A stretch of 64,000 nt of DNA from Owenia fusiformis (lineage: Eukaryota > Annelida > Polychaeta > Sabellida > Oweniidae): positions 3,806,571 to 3,870,570 of the forward strand of contig CAIIXF020000011.1 of the NCBI GenBank assembly GCA_903813345.2. Reading direction: 5' to 3'. The position numbers were made by a program, and so were the translations under genes. Of the stretch, positions 54,521 to 64,000 are shown one piece after another. A model generated the notes under the pieces. That model worked only from the letters and a program-made list of their open reading frames with translations. It did no database searches and was not told where the DNA came from. The number at the start of each line of letters is the position of its first letter. Position 1 is the stretch's first letter.

Positions 54521-55809
54521 GGCGGCTGTGGCGGCGGCGGCAGCGGCGGTGGCGGCGGCGGCGGTGGTGGGGTCGAAGAGTGCAATAATCTGATCTGATT
54601 GATTGAAATGGTTCTGCAGCTCATTTGCATATACACTTTGATTGGTCGAAAATGTTCTGCTGTAAAACTGTTAACGTTAGCATTTTTTATTATTTATCTT
54701 GTAGGGGTTTATATTTTTATCAGTGGCATGTTAAATTAACAGATGCCTATTAAAGCGTGTTATTTTGTATAGTGGGTGGGTGTCTATTTTGTGAAAATGG
54801 CTTAAACTCCAAAAATTAGCAGAAATCGATCAACAGTGACTGAAATCGCCGAAACGTGACACTTCAAAAAATACTTTAAAATGACCCAGGAGTAAGAATC
54901 AAGTGATCGTTTGGTAAAAGAATGCCTCAAACTCCAGGAATCACCAAAAATCACTCAAGCGTGAAAATTGTAAAAATGCTCTTAAATGTATCGGGAGTAA
55001 GAATACTGTGTCCATTTGGTGATTAAATACCTCAAACTCAAGAAATAAGCGAAAATCACTCAAGCGTGAAGATTGGAAAAATATTCTAAAATGACTCCAA
55101 AGTAAGAATCAAGTAATCGTTTGGAGAAAAAATTAGCACAAATTGATCAACTTGACAATTTAAAAATATTCTAAAATAACTCAGGAGATATAAATATAAA
55201 TTATAAATATTCAATACCTGTCTGAACTTGTTAAATTGTGCAGAAATTCTCCTCTATTGGGTGATTTTCTTTTATCTGATTGGATGAGAATATACCGCAA
55301 CCCGATTGGTTAAAATTATTCTGAAACTCTAAACATAATTGGTTAAAATAATCCAAACATACTGTGCCCTGATTGGTTAAAATGATTCTGCAAGTCAAAA
55401 CCTGATTGGTTAAAAATTACTGTACTCTGATTGGTTAAAATAATTCTGCAAGCTAAAACCTGTTTGGTTGAAATGGTTCTGCAGTTATCTTTTTTACTAT
55501 TTTATCAGTTTGTTATCAACCTTTGACCTATAACAATGAAACATCCATGAACTAGACAAGATAGCTCATCACATAGTCACCAGGTTACCTTTGCAGTGTT
55601 TGTTTGAATATCTTATCAATTGAGCTCTCTCTTATCAGTTATCAGTAACCTTTGACCAGTTATATCAGTAACCATGTGACCCATGACATCATTTCTGTGC
55701 ATTGGGCATAGAACTCAAACCTATGTTCTTTTATCAATTATCAGTAACCTATGTCCAGTTATATCAGAAACCATGGTAGTTATCTTTTTCACTGTCTTAT
55801 CAGTTTATT
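54521..55809. repeat. Right inverted repeat of the ATPase element
   Basis: Complement of 51087-52369. It begins with (CGG)n at 54519-54575, carries the CCAAT boxes as ATTGGTTAAAA, and stops at CAGTTTATTA where GACTCCAG (Helitron-like 5' end) starts. The left arm continues TATCTCTCTC at the matching point, so the right arm is interrupted here. Confidence 0.93.
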
Positions 55810-57895
55810 AGACTCCAGATTGAAAATCTGGAGTCTATTGTTTTTGCCAGTATTCTTCTTCTTATTATTATTAGACTCCAGATGTCAATCTGGAGTCTAT
55901 TGTTTTCGTCAGTATTCTTCTTATTATTATTCTTTATTATTAGACTCCAGATTGAAAATCTGGAGTCTATTGTTTTTGCCAGTATTCTTCTTATTATTCT
56001 TATTCTTATTATTCTTTAGGAGTTTTTTCAATAACTATGAGGTATCCAGTAAGGACCATAATACAGTTTATTTAGGTTCAGTATCTAGTTGGTGGGAAAT
56101 TGGGTCAATTTTTTATCTAGGTCAAAGGTCAAGAACTAGGTCAAATCCAGTACTTTGTCACTTTTTTCGATTTTCTCGGTCGTCCTTCAATATTTTGGAT
56201 CCGGTTTTTTTTCATTGTGTTCCTCATAAAAAAGTAGAAAATCTAGGGTCGATTTAGTTTTTTGGTATCTCAAACCGATTTCGAGATATCAGTGTCCGAA
56301 AACGAGGTCCAAAAAAAAGTTCTCCTAATCCAATGTCCAGGATATCAGTCTTATAGGACATTTTCTCAGGATTCCGAATCTGAAAACCAAATTTCGATCT
56401 GACTTCCGGTTCAGAAGTTATGGCGTTTTGAAAATTCAAAAATCGCTAAATTTGGTGCCCCATGTTAATTCAATGGGAAAAAATATTTTTTTGAAGTGTA
56501 AAATACGAGATATAGACTAAGCACAGCTAAACATAATGGAAGCCCATAGAAGAAAGGGACCTCAAAACCTTCTTTTCATAAAAATTTGGACACCAAAATG
56601 CCTAGGTCAAAATCTAGGTCAAATTCAAAGTTTTTCCTTATTTTTGCGATTCTGACACTACAGATTAATTATATTCTTCGAAATTTTGTATACATGTAGC
56701 CAAGAGTGTGCTAATAGTGTTAGCCTTTTGCCGTCAGAAAGTATTCCGACCCACTTTAGAGATATGGTGTCCGAAAAGTAGGTCAAAATAAGAAATTCTC
56801 CAAATTTAACGTTTGAGTTATGAATTAAGTATAGAATTTTCTCAGGAATCCGAATCTGCAAACCAAATTTCGATCCGACTTCCGGTTCGGAAGTTATGCC
56901 ATTTTGAAAGCTCAAAAATCGCTAAATTTGGTGCCCCATGTTATGTCAATGGGATAAAAGATTTTTTTGAAGTGTAAAATACGAGATATAGACTAATTAC
57001 AGCTTAAAATAATGAAAGCCTATGAAAGAAGGGGACCTCGAAGGCTACCCAACTTCAAAATTTGGACAACAAAATCCCTAGGTCAAAATCTAGGTCAAAT
57101 TCATAGTTTTTCCTTATTTTTGCGATTCTGACACTATATTTAAATGATTTGCTTCAAAATTTTGTATACAGGTAGGAAAGAGTGTGCTAATAGTGTTAGC
57201 CTCTTGCCGTCAGAAAGTATTTCGACCCACTTTTAAGATATGGTGTCCGAAAAGTAGGTCAAAAAAAAGTTCTCCAAATTTAACATATGAGTTATGAATT
57301 AAGTGTAGAATTTTCTCAGGAATTCGAGTCTGCAAACAAAATTTCGATCCGACTTCCGGTTCCGAAGTAATGGCGTGTCCAAAAAGTAGGTCAAAATAAA
57401 AATTCGCCAAATTTAACGTATGAGTTATGAATTAGGGGTAGAATTTTGTCAGGAATCCGAATCTTTAAATCAAATTTAGATCCGACTTCCGGTTCGGAAG
57501 TTATGGCGTTTTGAAATTTCGGAAAATCGATCTGATGGTATCCTGATAGAAAGTCAAGAGTAGAGAAGAAAATATTGAAAAATTCATCCATCCTTCCTAT
57601 CTGATCCTATCCTATCCTTCCTATCTATCCTTCCTTCATATCCTTTCCTTCCTATCCTTCCTATCCTCTCCTATCATATCCTTTCTTCATATTCTGTTCT
57701 ATCCTATTCTTCTTTCTTATTCTATCCTATCGTTCCTTCCCATTCTATCCTATCCTACCTTCCTATTTTATCCATCCATCTTATTCTGGATGACTCCGCT
57801 TATTCTGGATGACTCGGCTTATTTTAGATGACTGGGCTTAAAAAAGTCTAGATCTGGAGTCTGAAATTGAACTTCGTTCAATTTCCAAAGTCTAG
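55808..57895 (+). mobile_element. Helitron-like unit 1 (with triple 5' fold-back)
   Basis: The 5' block AGACTCCAGATTGAAAATCT (continuing GGAGTCT) is a hairpin and is present three times (55810, 55872, 55942), each followed by ATTGTTTT(T/C)G(C/T)CAGTATTCTT and an ATT-rich microsatellite. The body has tandem core repeats of 476 bp, then a (TATCCTTCC)n microsatellite at 57590-57775. The 3' end is ATCTGGAGTCT, then the hairpin GAAATTGAAC-TTC-GTTCAATTTC, then CTAG at 57892-57895. A 3' hairpin followed by CTAG, plus this block order, fits non-autonomous Helitron/Helentron elements (the HINE or 'pearl' type of bivalves). Confidence 0.7.
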
Positions 57896-59600
57896 TTCTT
57901 ATTATTCTTTTTCTATCCCAGTTTTCTCAATAACCATAAGGTCTTCAGTAAAGTCAATCATTTGGGTAATTTAGGTCCAGTATCTAGTTCCTGGGAAATT
58001 GGGTCAAATTTTTATCTAGGTCAAAGGTCAAGAACTAGGTCAAATTCAGTACTTTGTCACTTTTTTCGATTTTCTCGGTCGTCCTTCAATATTTTCGATC
58101 CGGGTTTTTTTCATTGTGTTCCTTATAAAAAAGTAGAAAACCTAGGGTCGATTTAGTTTTTTGATATCTCAAACCGATTTTGAGATATCAGTGTCCGAAA
58201 ACGAGGTCCAAAAAAAAGTTCTCTGAATCCAATGTCCAGGATATTAGTCTTATAGGAAATTTTCTCAGGATTCCGAATCTGAAAACAAAATTTGAATCAG
58301 ACTTCCGGTTCTGAAGTTATGGCGTTTTGAAAGCTCAAAAATCGCTAAATTTGGAACCCATGTTAAGTCAATAGGAAAAAAGATTTTATTGAAGTGAAAA
58401 ATACGAAATATAGACTGAGTTCAGCTAAATATAATGAAAGCTTTTAAAAGAATGGGACCTCAAAAGCCATCTAGCTTTGAACTTTGGACACCAAAATGCC
58501 TAGGTCAAAATCTAGGTCAACTCAAAAATTTTTCCTTATTTTTGCGATTCTGACACTACAGATTAATTATATTCTTCGAAACTGTGTTTACATGTAGCCA
58601 AGAGTGTGCTAATAGTGTTAGCCTTTTGCCGTCAGAAAGTATTTTGCCCCATTTTTGAGATATGGTGTCCGAAAAGTAGGTCAAAATAAAAAATTCTCCA
58701 AATATGACGTTCGAGTTATGAATTAAGTATAGAATTTTCTCAGGAATCCGAATCTGTAAACCAAATTTCAATCCGACTTCTGGTTCGGAAGTTATGACAT
58801 TTTGAAAGCTCAAAAATTGCTAAATTTGGTGCCCCATGTTATGTCAATGGGAAAAAAGATTTTTTTGAAGTGTAAAATACAAGATATAGACTAATTACAG
58901 CTTAAAATAATGAAAGCCTCTGAAAGAAGGGGACCTCGAAGGCTACTTAACTTCAAAATTTGGACACCAAAATCCCTAGGTCAAAATCTAGGTCAAATTC
59001 AAGGTTTTTCCTTATTTTTGCGATTCTGACACTACAGATTAATTATATTCTTCGAAATTTTGTATACATGTAGCCAAGAGTGTGCTAATAGTGTTAGCTT
59101 TTTGCCGTCAGAAAGTATTTTGCACCACTTTTGAGATATGGTGTCCGAAAAGTAGGTTAAAATAATAAATTCTCCAAATTTAACGTTTGAGTTATGAATT
59201 AAGTAAAGAATTTTCTCAGGAATCCGAATCTACAAATCAAATTTCGATCCGACTTCCGGTTCCGAAGTTATGGCGTGTCCGAAAAGTAGGTCAAAATAAA
59301 AATTCGCCAAATTTAACGTATGAGTTATGAATTAGGGGTAGAATTTCGTCTGGAATCCGAATCTTTAAATCAAATTTCATCATATCCTTTCTTCTTATTC
59401 TGTTCTATCCTATCCTTCTTTCTTATTCTATCCTATCGTTCCTTCCTATTCTATCCTATCCTACCTTCCTATTTTATCCATCCATCTTTTTCTGGATGAC
59501 TCAGCTTATTTTGGATGACTCGGCTTATTCTGGATGACTCGGCTAAAAAAAGTCTAGATCTGGAGTCTGAAATTGAACTCGTTCAATTTCCAAAATCTAG
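57896..59600 (+). mobile_element. Helitron-like unit 2
   Basis: Follows the previous CTAG directly, starting TTCTTATTATTC and CCCAGTTTTCTCAATAACCA. It has the same order as unit 1: DR1-like AGGTCAAAGGTCA at about 58017, 476-bp cores, (TATCC)n at 59385-59480, 3' hairpin, CTAG at 59597-59600. It lacks the 5' fold-back, as expected for an internal member of a head-to-tail array. Confidence 0.7.
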
Positions 59601-61012
59601 TTATTTTTCTTTCCCAGTTTTCTCGATAACCATAAGGTTTCCAATAAAGATCATTATTCAGTTAATATATGTCCAGTATCTAGTTCCTCGGAAATTGGGT
59701 CAAATTTTTATCTAGGTCAAAGGTCAAGAACTAGGTCAAATCCAGTACTTTGTCACTTTTTTCGATTTTCTCGGTCGTCCTTCAATATTTTCGATCTGGG
59801 TTTTTTTCATTGTGTTCCTTATAAAAAAGTAGGAAACCTAGGGTCGATTTAGTTTTTTGATATCTCAAACCGATTTCGAGATATCAGTGTCCGAAAACGA
59901 GGTCCAAAAAAAAGTTCTCTGAATCAAATGTCCAGGATATTAGTCTTATGGGAAATTTTATCAGGATTCCGAATCTGAAAACGAAATTTAAATCTGACTT
60001 CCGGTTCGGAAGTTATGGCGTTTTGAAAACTCAAAAATAGCTAAATTTGGTGCCCATGTTAAGTCAATGGGAAAAAATATTTTTTTGAAGTGAAAAATAC
60101 GGAATATAGACTGAGTTCAGCTTCATATAATCAAAGCCTTTAAAAGAAGGGGACCTCAAAAGCCATCTAGCTTCACAATTTGGACACCGAAATGCCTAGG
60201 TCAAAATCTAGGTCAAATTCATAGGTTTTCCTTATTTTTTCGATTCTGACACTACACTTTAATTATATTCTTCGAAATTGTGTATACATGTAGCCAAGAA
60301 TATGCTAATAGTGTTAGCCTTTTGCCGTCAGAAAGTATTTTGACCCACTTTTGAGATATGGTGTCCGAAAAGTAGGTCAAAATAAAAAGTTCTCCAAATT
60401 GAATATATGAGTTATGAATTAAGAGTAGAATTCTGTCAGGAATCCAAATCTGCAAACCAAATTTTGATCCGACTTCCGGTTCGGAAGTTATGGTGTGTCC
60501 GAAAAGTAGGTCAAAATAAAAAATCTCCAAATTAAACATATGAGTTATGAATTAGGGGTAGAATTCTGTCAGGAATCCGAATCTGCAAATCAAATTTCGA
60601 TCCGACTTCCGGTTCGGAAGTGATAGCGTTTTGAAATTTCGAGAAAAATCGATCTGATGGTATCCTGATAGAAAGTCAAGAGTAGAGAAGAAAATATTGA
60701 AATATTCATCCATCCTTCCTATCTCATGCTACCCTATCCTTCCTATCTATCCTTCCTTCATATCTTTTCCTTCTTATCCTTCCTATCCTATCCTATCCTT
60801 TCTTCCTATTCTATTCTATCCTATCCTTCTTTCTTATTCTATCCTATCCTTCTTTCCTATTCTATCCTATCCTACCTTCCTATTTTATTTATCCATCTTT
60901 TTCTAGATGACTCAGCTTGTTCTGGATGACTCGGCTTATTCTGGATGACTCGGCTAAAAAAAGTCTAGATCTGGAGTCTGAAATTGAACTTCGTTCAATT
61001 TCAAAAATCTAG
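59601..61012 (+). mobile_element. Helitron-like unit 3
   Basis: Begins TTATTTTTCTTTCCCAGTTT. One full core plus partial core, (TATCC)n at 60700-60895, 3' hairpin and CTAG at 61009-61012. At 1.41 kb it is shorter than its neighbours because it has fewer core repeats. Confidence 0.7.
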
Positions 61013-63230
61013 TTATTAGACTCCAGATGTCAATCTGGAGTCTATTGTTTTTGCCAGTATTCTTCTTCTTTATTCTTATTCTTATTATTAGACTCCAGAT
61101 GAAAATCTGGAGTCTATTGCTTTTGCCAGTTTTCTTATTATTATTATTAGACTCCAGATTGAAAATCTGGAGTCTATTGCTTTTGCCAGTTTTCTTATTA
61201 TTATTATTCTTTCTTTGCGCGTTTTCTCAGCAACTAGAGGGACTTTCTGAAATCTGCTTACATGGTTAAATAGGTAATGAGACCTAGTTTCTGGGAAATT
61301 AGGTCAAATTTTTATCTAGGTCAAAGGTCAAAATCTAGGTCAAATTATCATTTTGTCAATTATCTCTGTCATTTTTCAATATTTTTTCAATTTTTTTTTT
61401 TCAACGTGTAGCCAAGAAAAAGACGATTCGACGGTGAGTAATCAATTTTTTGATTACTTTTACCGATTTTGAGATATTGCGTCCGGAAAGTAGGTCGAAC
61501 GAAAAAGTTCTCCAAATTCAACGTATGAGTTATGAAATAAGTGTAAAATTTCCTCAGGAATCTAAATCTGCAAACCAAATTTCGATCTGACTTCCGGTTC
61601 GGAAGCTATAGCGTTTTGAAATTGCTAAATTTGGTGCCCATGTAAAGCCAATGGGAAAAAAGACTTTTTCGAAGTGTAAAATACAAGATATAGACTGAGC
61701 ACAGCTTAACATAATGAATGCCCATAAAAGAAGGGGACCTCAAAAGCTACCTAGCTTCAAAATTTGGACACCAAAATGCCTAGGTCAAAATCTAGGTCAA
61801 ATTCATAGTTTTTCCTTATTTTTGCGAATCTGGCACTACACTTTTAGGATTTGCTTCAAAATTTTGTATACAGGTAGCAAAGAGTGTGCTAATAGTGAGA
61901 GCCTTTTGCCGTCAGAAAGTATTTTGACCCACTTTTGAGATATGGTGTCCGTAAAGTAGGTCAAAATAAAAATTTCTCATAATTTAACTTATGAGTTATG
62001 AATTAAGGGTAGAATTTTCTCAGGAATCCGAATCTGCAAACCAAATTTCAATCCGACTTCCGGTTCGAAAGTTATGGCGTTTTGAAAGCTCAAAAATCAC
62101 GAAATTTGTGTCCAATGTTAAGTCAATGGGAAAAAATATTTTTTTGAAGTGTAAAATACGAGATATAGACTGCGTATAGCTTAGCATAATGAATGCCTGC
62201 ACAAGAAGGGGACCTCAAAAGCTACCTAGCATCAAAATTTGGACACTAAAATGCCTAGGTCAAAATCTAGGTCAAATTCATAGTTTTTCCTTATTTTTGC
62301 GATTCTGACACTACACTTTAATAATTTACTTCAAAATTTTGTATACAGGTAGCAAAGAGTGTGCTAATAGTGTTAGCCTTTTGCCGTCAGAAAGTATTTT
62401 GACCCACTTTTGAGATATGGTGTCCGAAAAGTAGGTCAAAATAAAAAGTTCTCCAAATTTAACATGTGAGCCATGAATTAAGGGTAGAATTTTCCCAGGA
62501 ATCCGAATGTGTAAACCAAATTTCAATCCGACTTTCGGTTCGGAAGTTATGGCGTTTTGAAAGCTCAAAAATCGCTAAATTTGGTGCCCTATGTTATGTC
62601 AATGAGAAAAAATATTTTTTTGAAGTGTAAAATACCAGATATAAACTGAGTACATCTTAACATTCTGAAAGCCTATAAAAGAAGGAGACCTCGAAGGCTA
62701 TCTAGCTTTAAAATTTGGACACCAAAATGCCTAGGTCAAAATCTAGGTCAAATTCGTAGTTTTTCCTTATTTTTGCGATTCTGACATTACACTTTAATGA
62801 TTTGCTTCGAAGTTTTGTATACAGGTAGCAAAGAGTGGGCTTATAGTGTTAGCCTTCTGCCGTCAGAAAGTATTTTGACCCACTTTTGAGATATGGTGTC
62901 TGAAAAGTAGGTCAAAATAAAAAATTCTCCAAATTTAACGTATGAGTTATGAATTAAGGGTAGAATTTTCTCAGGAATCAGAATCTTTAAACCAAATTTC
63001 GATCCAACTTCTGATTAGAAAGTTATAGCGGTTTGAAGTCTCGAAAAGTCGATATGATGATATCCCCATGTTAAGCCAATGGAGTCGAAGATAACATCGT
63101 CTAAATGTCTATATTCTAGCTGACTCAGCTTATTCTGCATGACTCAGCTTACAGTTTTTCGGATGACTCACCTTAAAAAAAGTTTGAAATCTGGAGTCTT
63201 AAATTGAACTTGTTCAATTTACATGTCTAG
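61013..63230 (+). mobile_element. Helitron-like unit 4 (with triple 5' fold-back)
   Basis: Starts with three 5' fold-backs (61018, 61088, 61149), as in unit 1, then GCGCGTTTTCTCAGCAACTA, three core repeats (markers at 61909, 62384 and 62860), no TATCC microsatellite, a weaker 3' hairpin (AAATTGAAC-TT-GTTCAATTT) and CTAG at 63227-63230. Confidence 0.7.
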
Positions 63231-64000
63231 TTATTATTCATTCTTTCTTTCTTTCTTTCCGAACACTTTTTCTCAGCAACTAGAAGAACTGACTTTAACC
63301 TACTTACATGGCTAACATAGCCCATCAACCTAGTTTCTGGGAAATTAGGTCAAATTTTTATCTAGGTCAAAGGTCAAGAACTAGGTCAAATTTAGGTAAA
63401 ATTAACATTCTGTCAATTATCTTCGTTGTTACTTGAGGTAACTCCTTCATCTTTTTTTCAACATGTAGCTTAGAAAAAAACAAATCGAGAGTGTGCCATC
63501 CGTTTTTTGATAACTCTTAGCGATTTTGAGATATGGCGTCCGGAAAGTAGGTCAAACTAAAAAAGTTCTCCAAATTTAGCATATGAGCTATGAAATAAGG
63601 GTAGAATTTTCTCAGGAATCCGAATCTGCAAACCAAATTTCGATCCGACCTCCCGTTCGGATGTTATGGCGATTTGAAAGCTCAAAAATCGCTAAATTTG
63701 GTGCCCCATGTTAAGTCAATGGGAAAAAAGACTTTTTTTAATTGTAAAATATGAGATATAGACAGAGTGCAGCTTAACATAATGAATTCCTATAAAGGAA
63801 GGGTACCCAAAAGCTACCTAGCTTCAAAATTTGGACACCAAAATCCCAAGGTCAAAATCTAGGTCAAATTGATAGTTTTTCCTAATTTTTACGATTCTGA
63901 CACTACACTTAAATGATTTGCTTCTAAATTTTGTATACAGGTAGCAAAGAGTGTGCTAATAATGTTAGCTTAATTGCCGTCAGAAAGTATTTTGACCCAC
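63231..64000 (+). mobile_element. Helitron-like unit 5, cut by the window end
   Basis: Starts TTATTATTCATTCTTTC and continues with TCTCAGCAACTAG, the AGGTCAAAGGTCA word near 63365 and one core repeat. The right end lies outside the window. Confidence 0.65.

Larger units (their letters stand above)
50385..55809 (+). mobile_element. Two-gene element with long inverted repeats and a packaging-type ATPase
   Basis: Inverted arms at 51087-52369 and 54521-55809 (about 1.29 kb each, nearly identical) flank two co-oriented genes. The left arm continues outward to about 50385 with a 402-bp direct duplication of its own sequence; the right arm stops abruptly where the Helitron-like repeats begin. The inner edges of both arms are (CCG)n/(CGG)n tracts. 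There is no polymerase, integrase, protease or capsid frame. The nearest known relatives of the ATPase are the FtsK/HerA packaging ATPases of Polinton/Maverick, adintovirus and related dsDNA viruses. Whether this is a degraded derivative, a satellite or an independent transposon is inference. Confidence 0.8.

Noticed and set aside
55810-55970. Regular short palindromes as a possible CRISPR-like array
   Set aside because: Only three copies with microsatellite spacers, in a eukaryotic Helitron-like terminus.
55751-56257. 168-aa plus-strand ORF
   Set aside because: It crosses the arm/Helitron-like junction and the microsatellite; the Phe/Leu-rich translation comes from CTT/ATT repeats.
56254-62568. 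Many 60-95 aa minus-strand frames with a shared GSKFGLQIRIPEKIL-like peptide
   Set aside because: They are the same 476-bp core repeat read in one frame; copies differ by frameshifts and stops, so no protein is supported.

Overview
The window is AT-rich eukaryotic nuclear DNA. Its genes have introns with GT/AG junctions, animal extracellular domains (CAP/SCP, C-type lectin, thrombospondin type 1) and an ankyrin/SOCS-box protein. Large amounts of mobile DNA separate them. The repeat content (a Helitron-like family with a fold-back 5' end, a tandem core, a microsatellite and a 3' hairpin; a tRNA-derived SINE; short-LTR Gypsy; many MITEs) suggests a marine invertebrate, most likely a mollusc such as a bivalve. 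That assignment is inference; no species can be named.

Layout. 0-6 kb: a nested palindromic element, one thrombospondin-1 exon (-), then about 4 kb of a 35-bp satellite interrupted by an 808-bp inverted-repeat element. 6-8.2 kb: a complete four-exon secreted CAP/SCP gene (-). 8.9-11.3 kb: a broken non-LTR retrotransposon. 11-19 kb: sparse, with a TTCGNTA-rich AT island and one 240-aa zinc-binding ORF of probable mobile origin. 19.6-21.8 kb: promoter, first exon and lectin-domain exon of a C-type lectin gene (-), with a second 808-bp element in its intron. 23.1-27.9 kb: an LTR-to-LTR Gypsy element with near-identical 189/196-bp LTRs but broken pol. 28-36 kb: repeats (third 808-bp family copy, SINE, fold-backs, a 131-bp YY1-like tandem array). 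37.9-39.1 kb: a 427-433 aa coiled-coil gene. 41.9-47.4 kb: an ankyrin-repeat SOCS-box gene (-) whose introns hold MITEs and minisatellites. 47.5-50.3 kb: a 2.8-kb element with 30-bp inverted termini. 50.4-55.8 kb: a two-gene element with about 1.29-kb inverted repeats. 55.8-64 kb: a head-to-tail array of Helitron-like units that starts inside the right inverted repeat of the two-gene element.

The most interesting part is 50.4-55.8 kb. Long inverted repeats, nearly identical between arms, flank a TATA promoter, a 478-aa FtsK/HerA (poxvirus A32-like) packaging-type ATPase fused to a C2H2 finger, and a 144-aa basic protein. No polymerase, integrase or capsid gene is visible. It looks like a reduced relative, or a packaging-module satellite, of Polinton/adintovirus-type elements. 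The second unusual signal is in the 808-bp family at 1.65, 20.2 and 28.8 kb: a GTY (CGTTC/CAGTT) motif recurs every 9-11 bp, averaging 10.5 bp, in step with the DNA helix.
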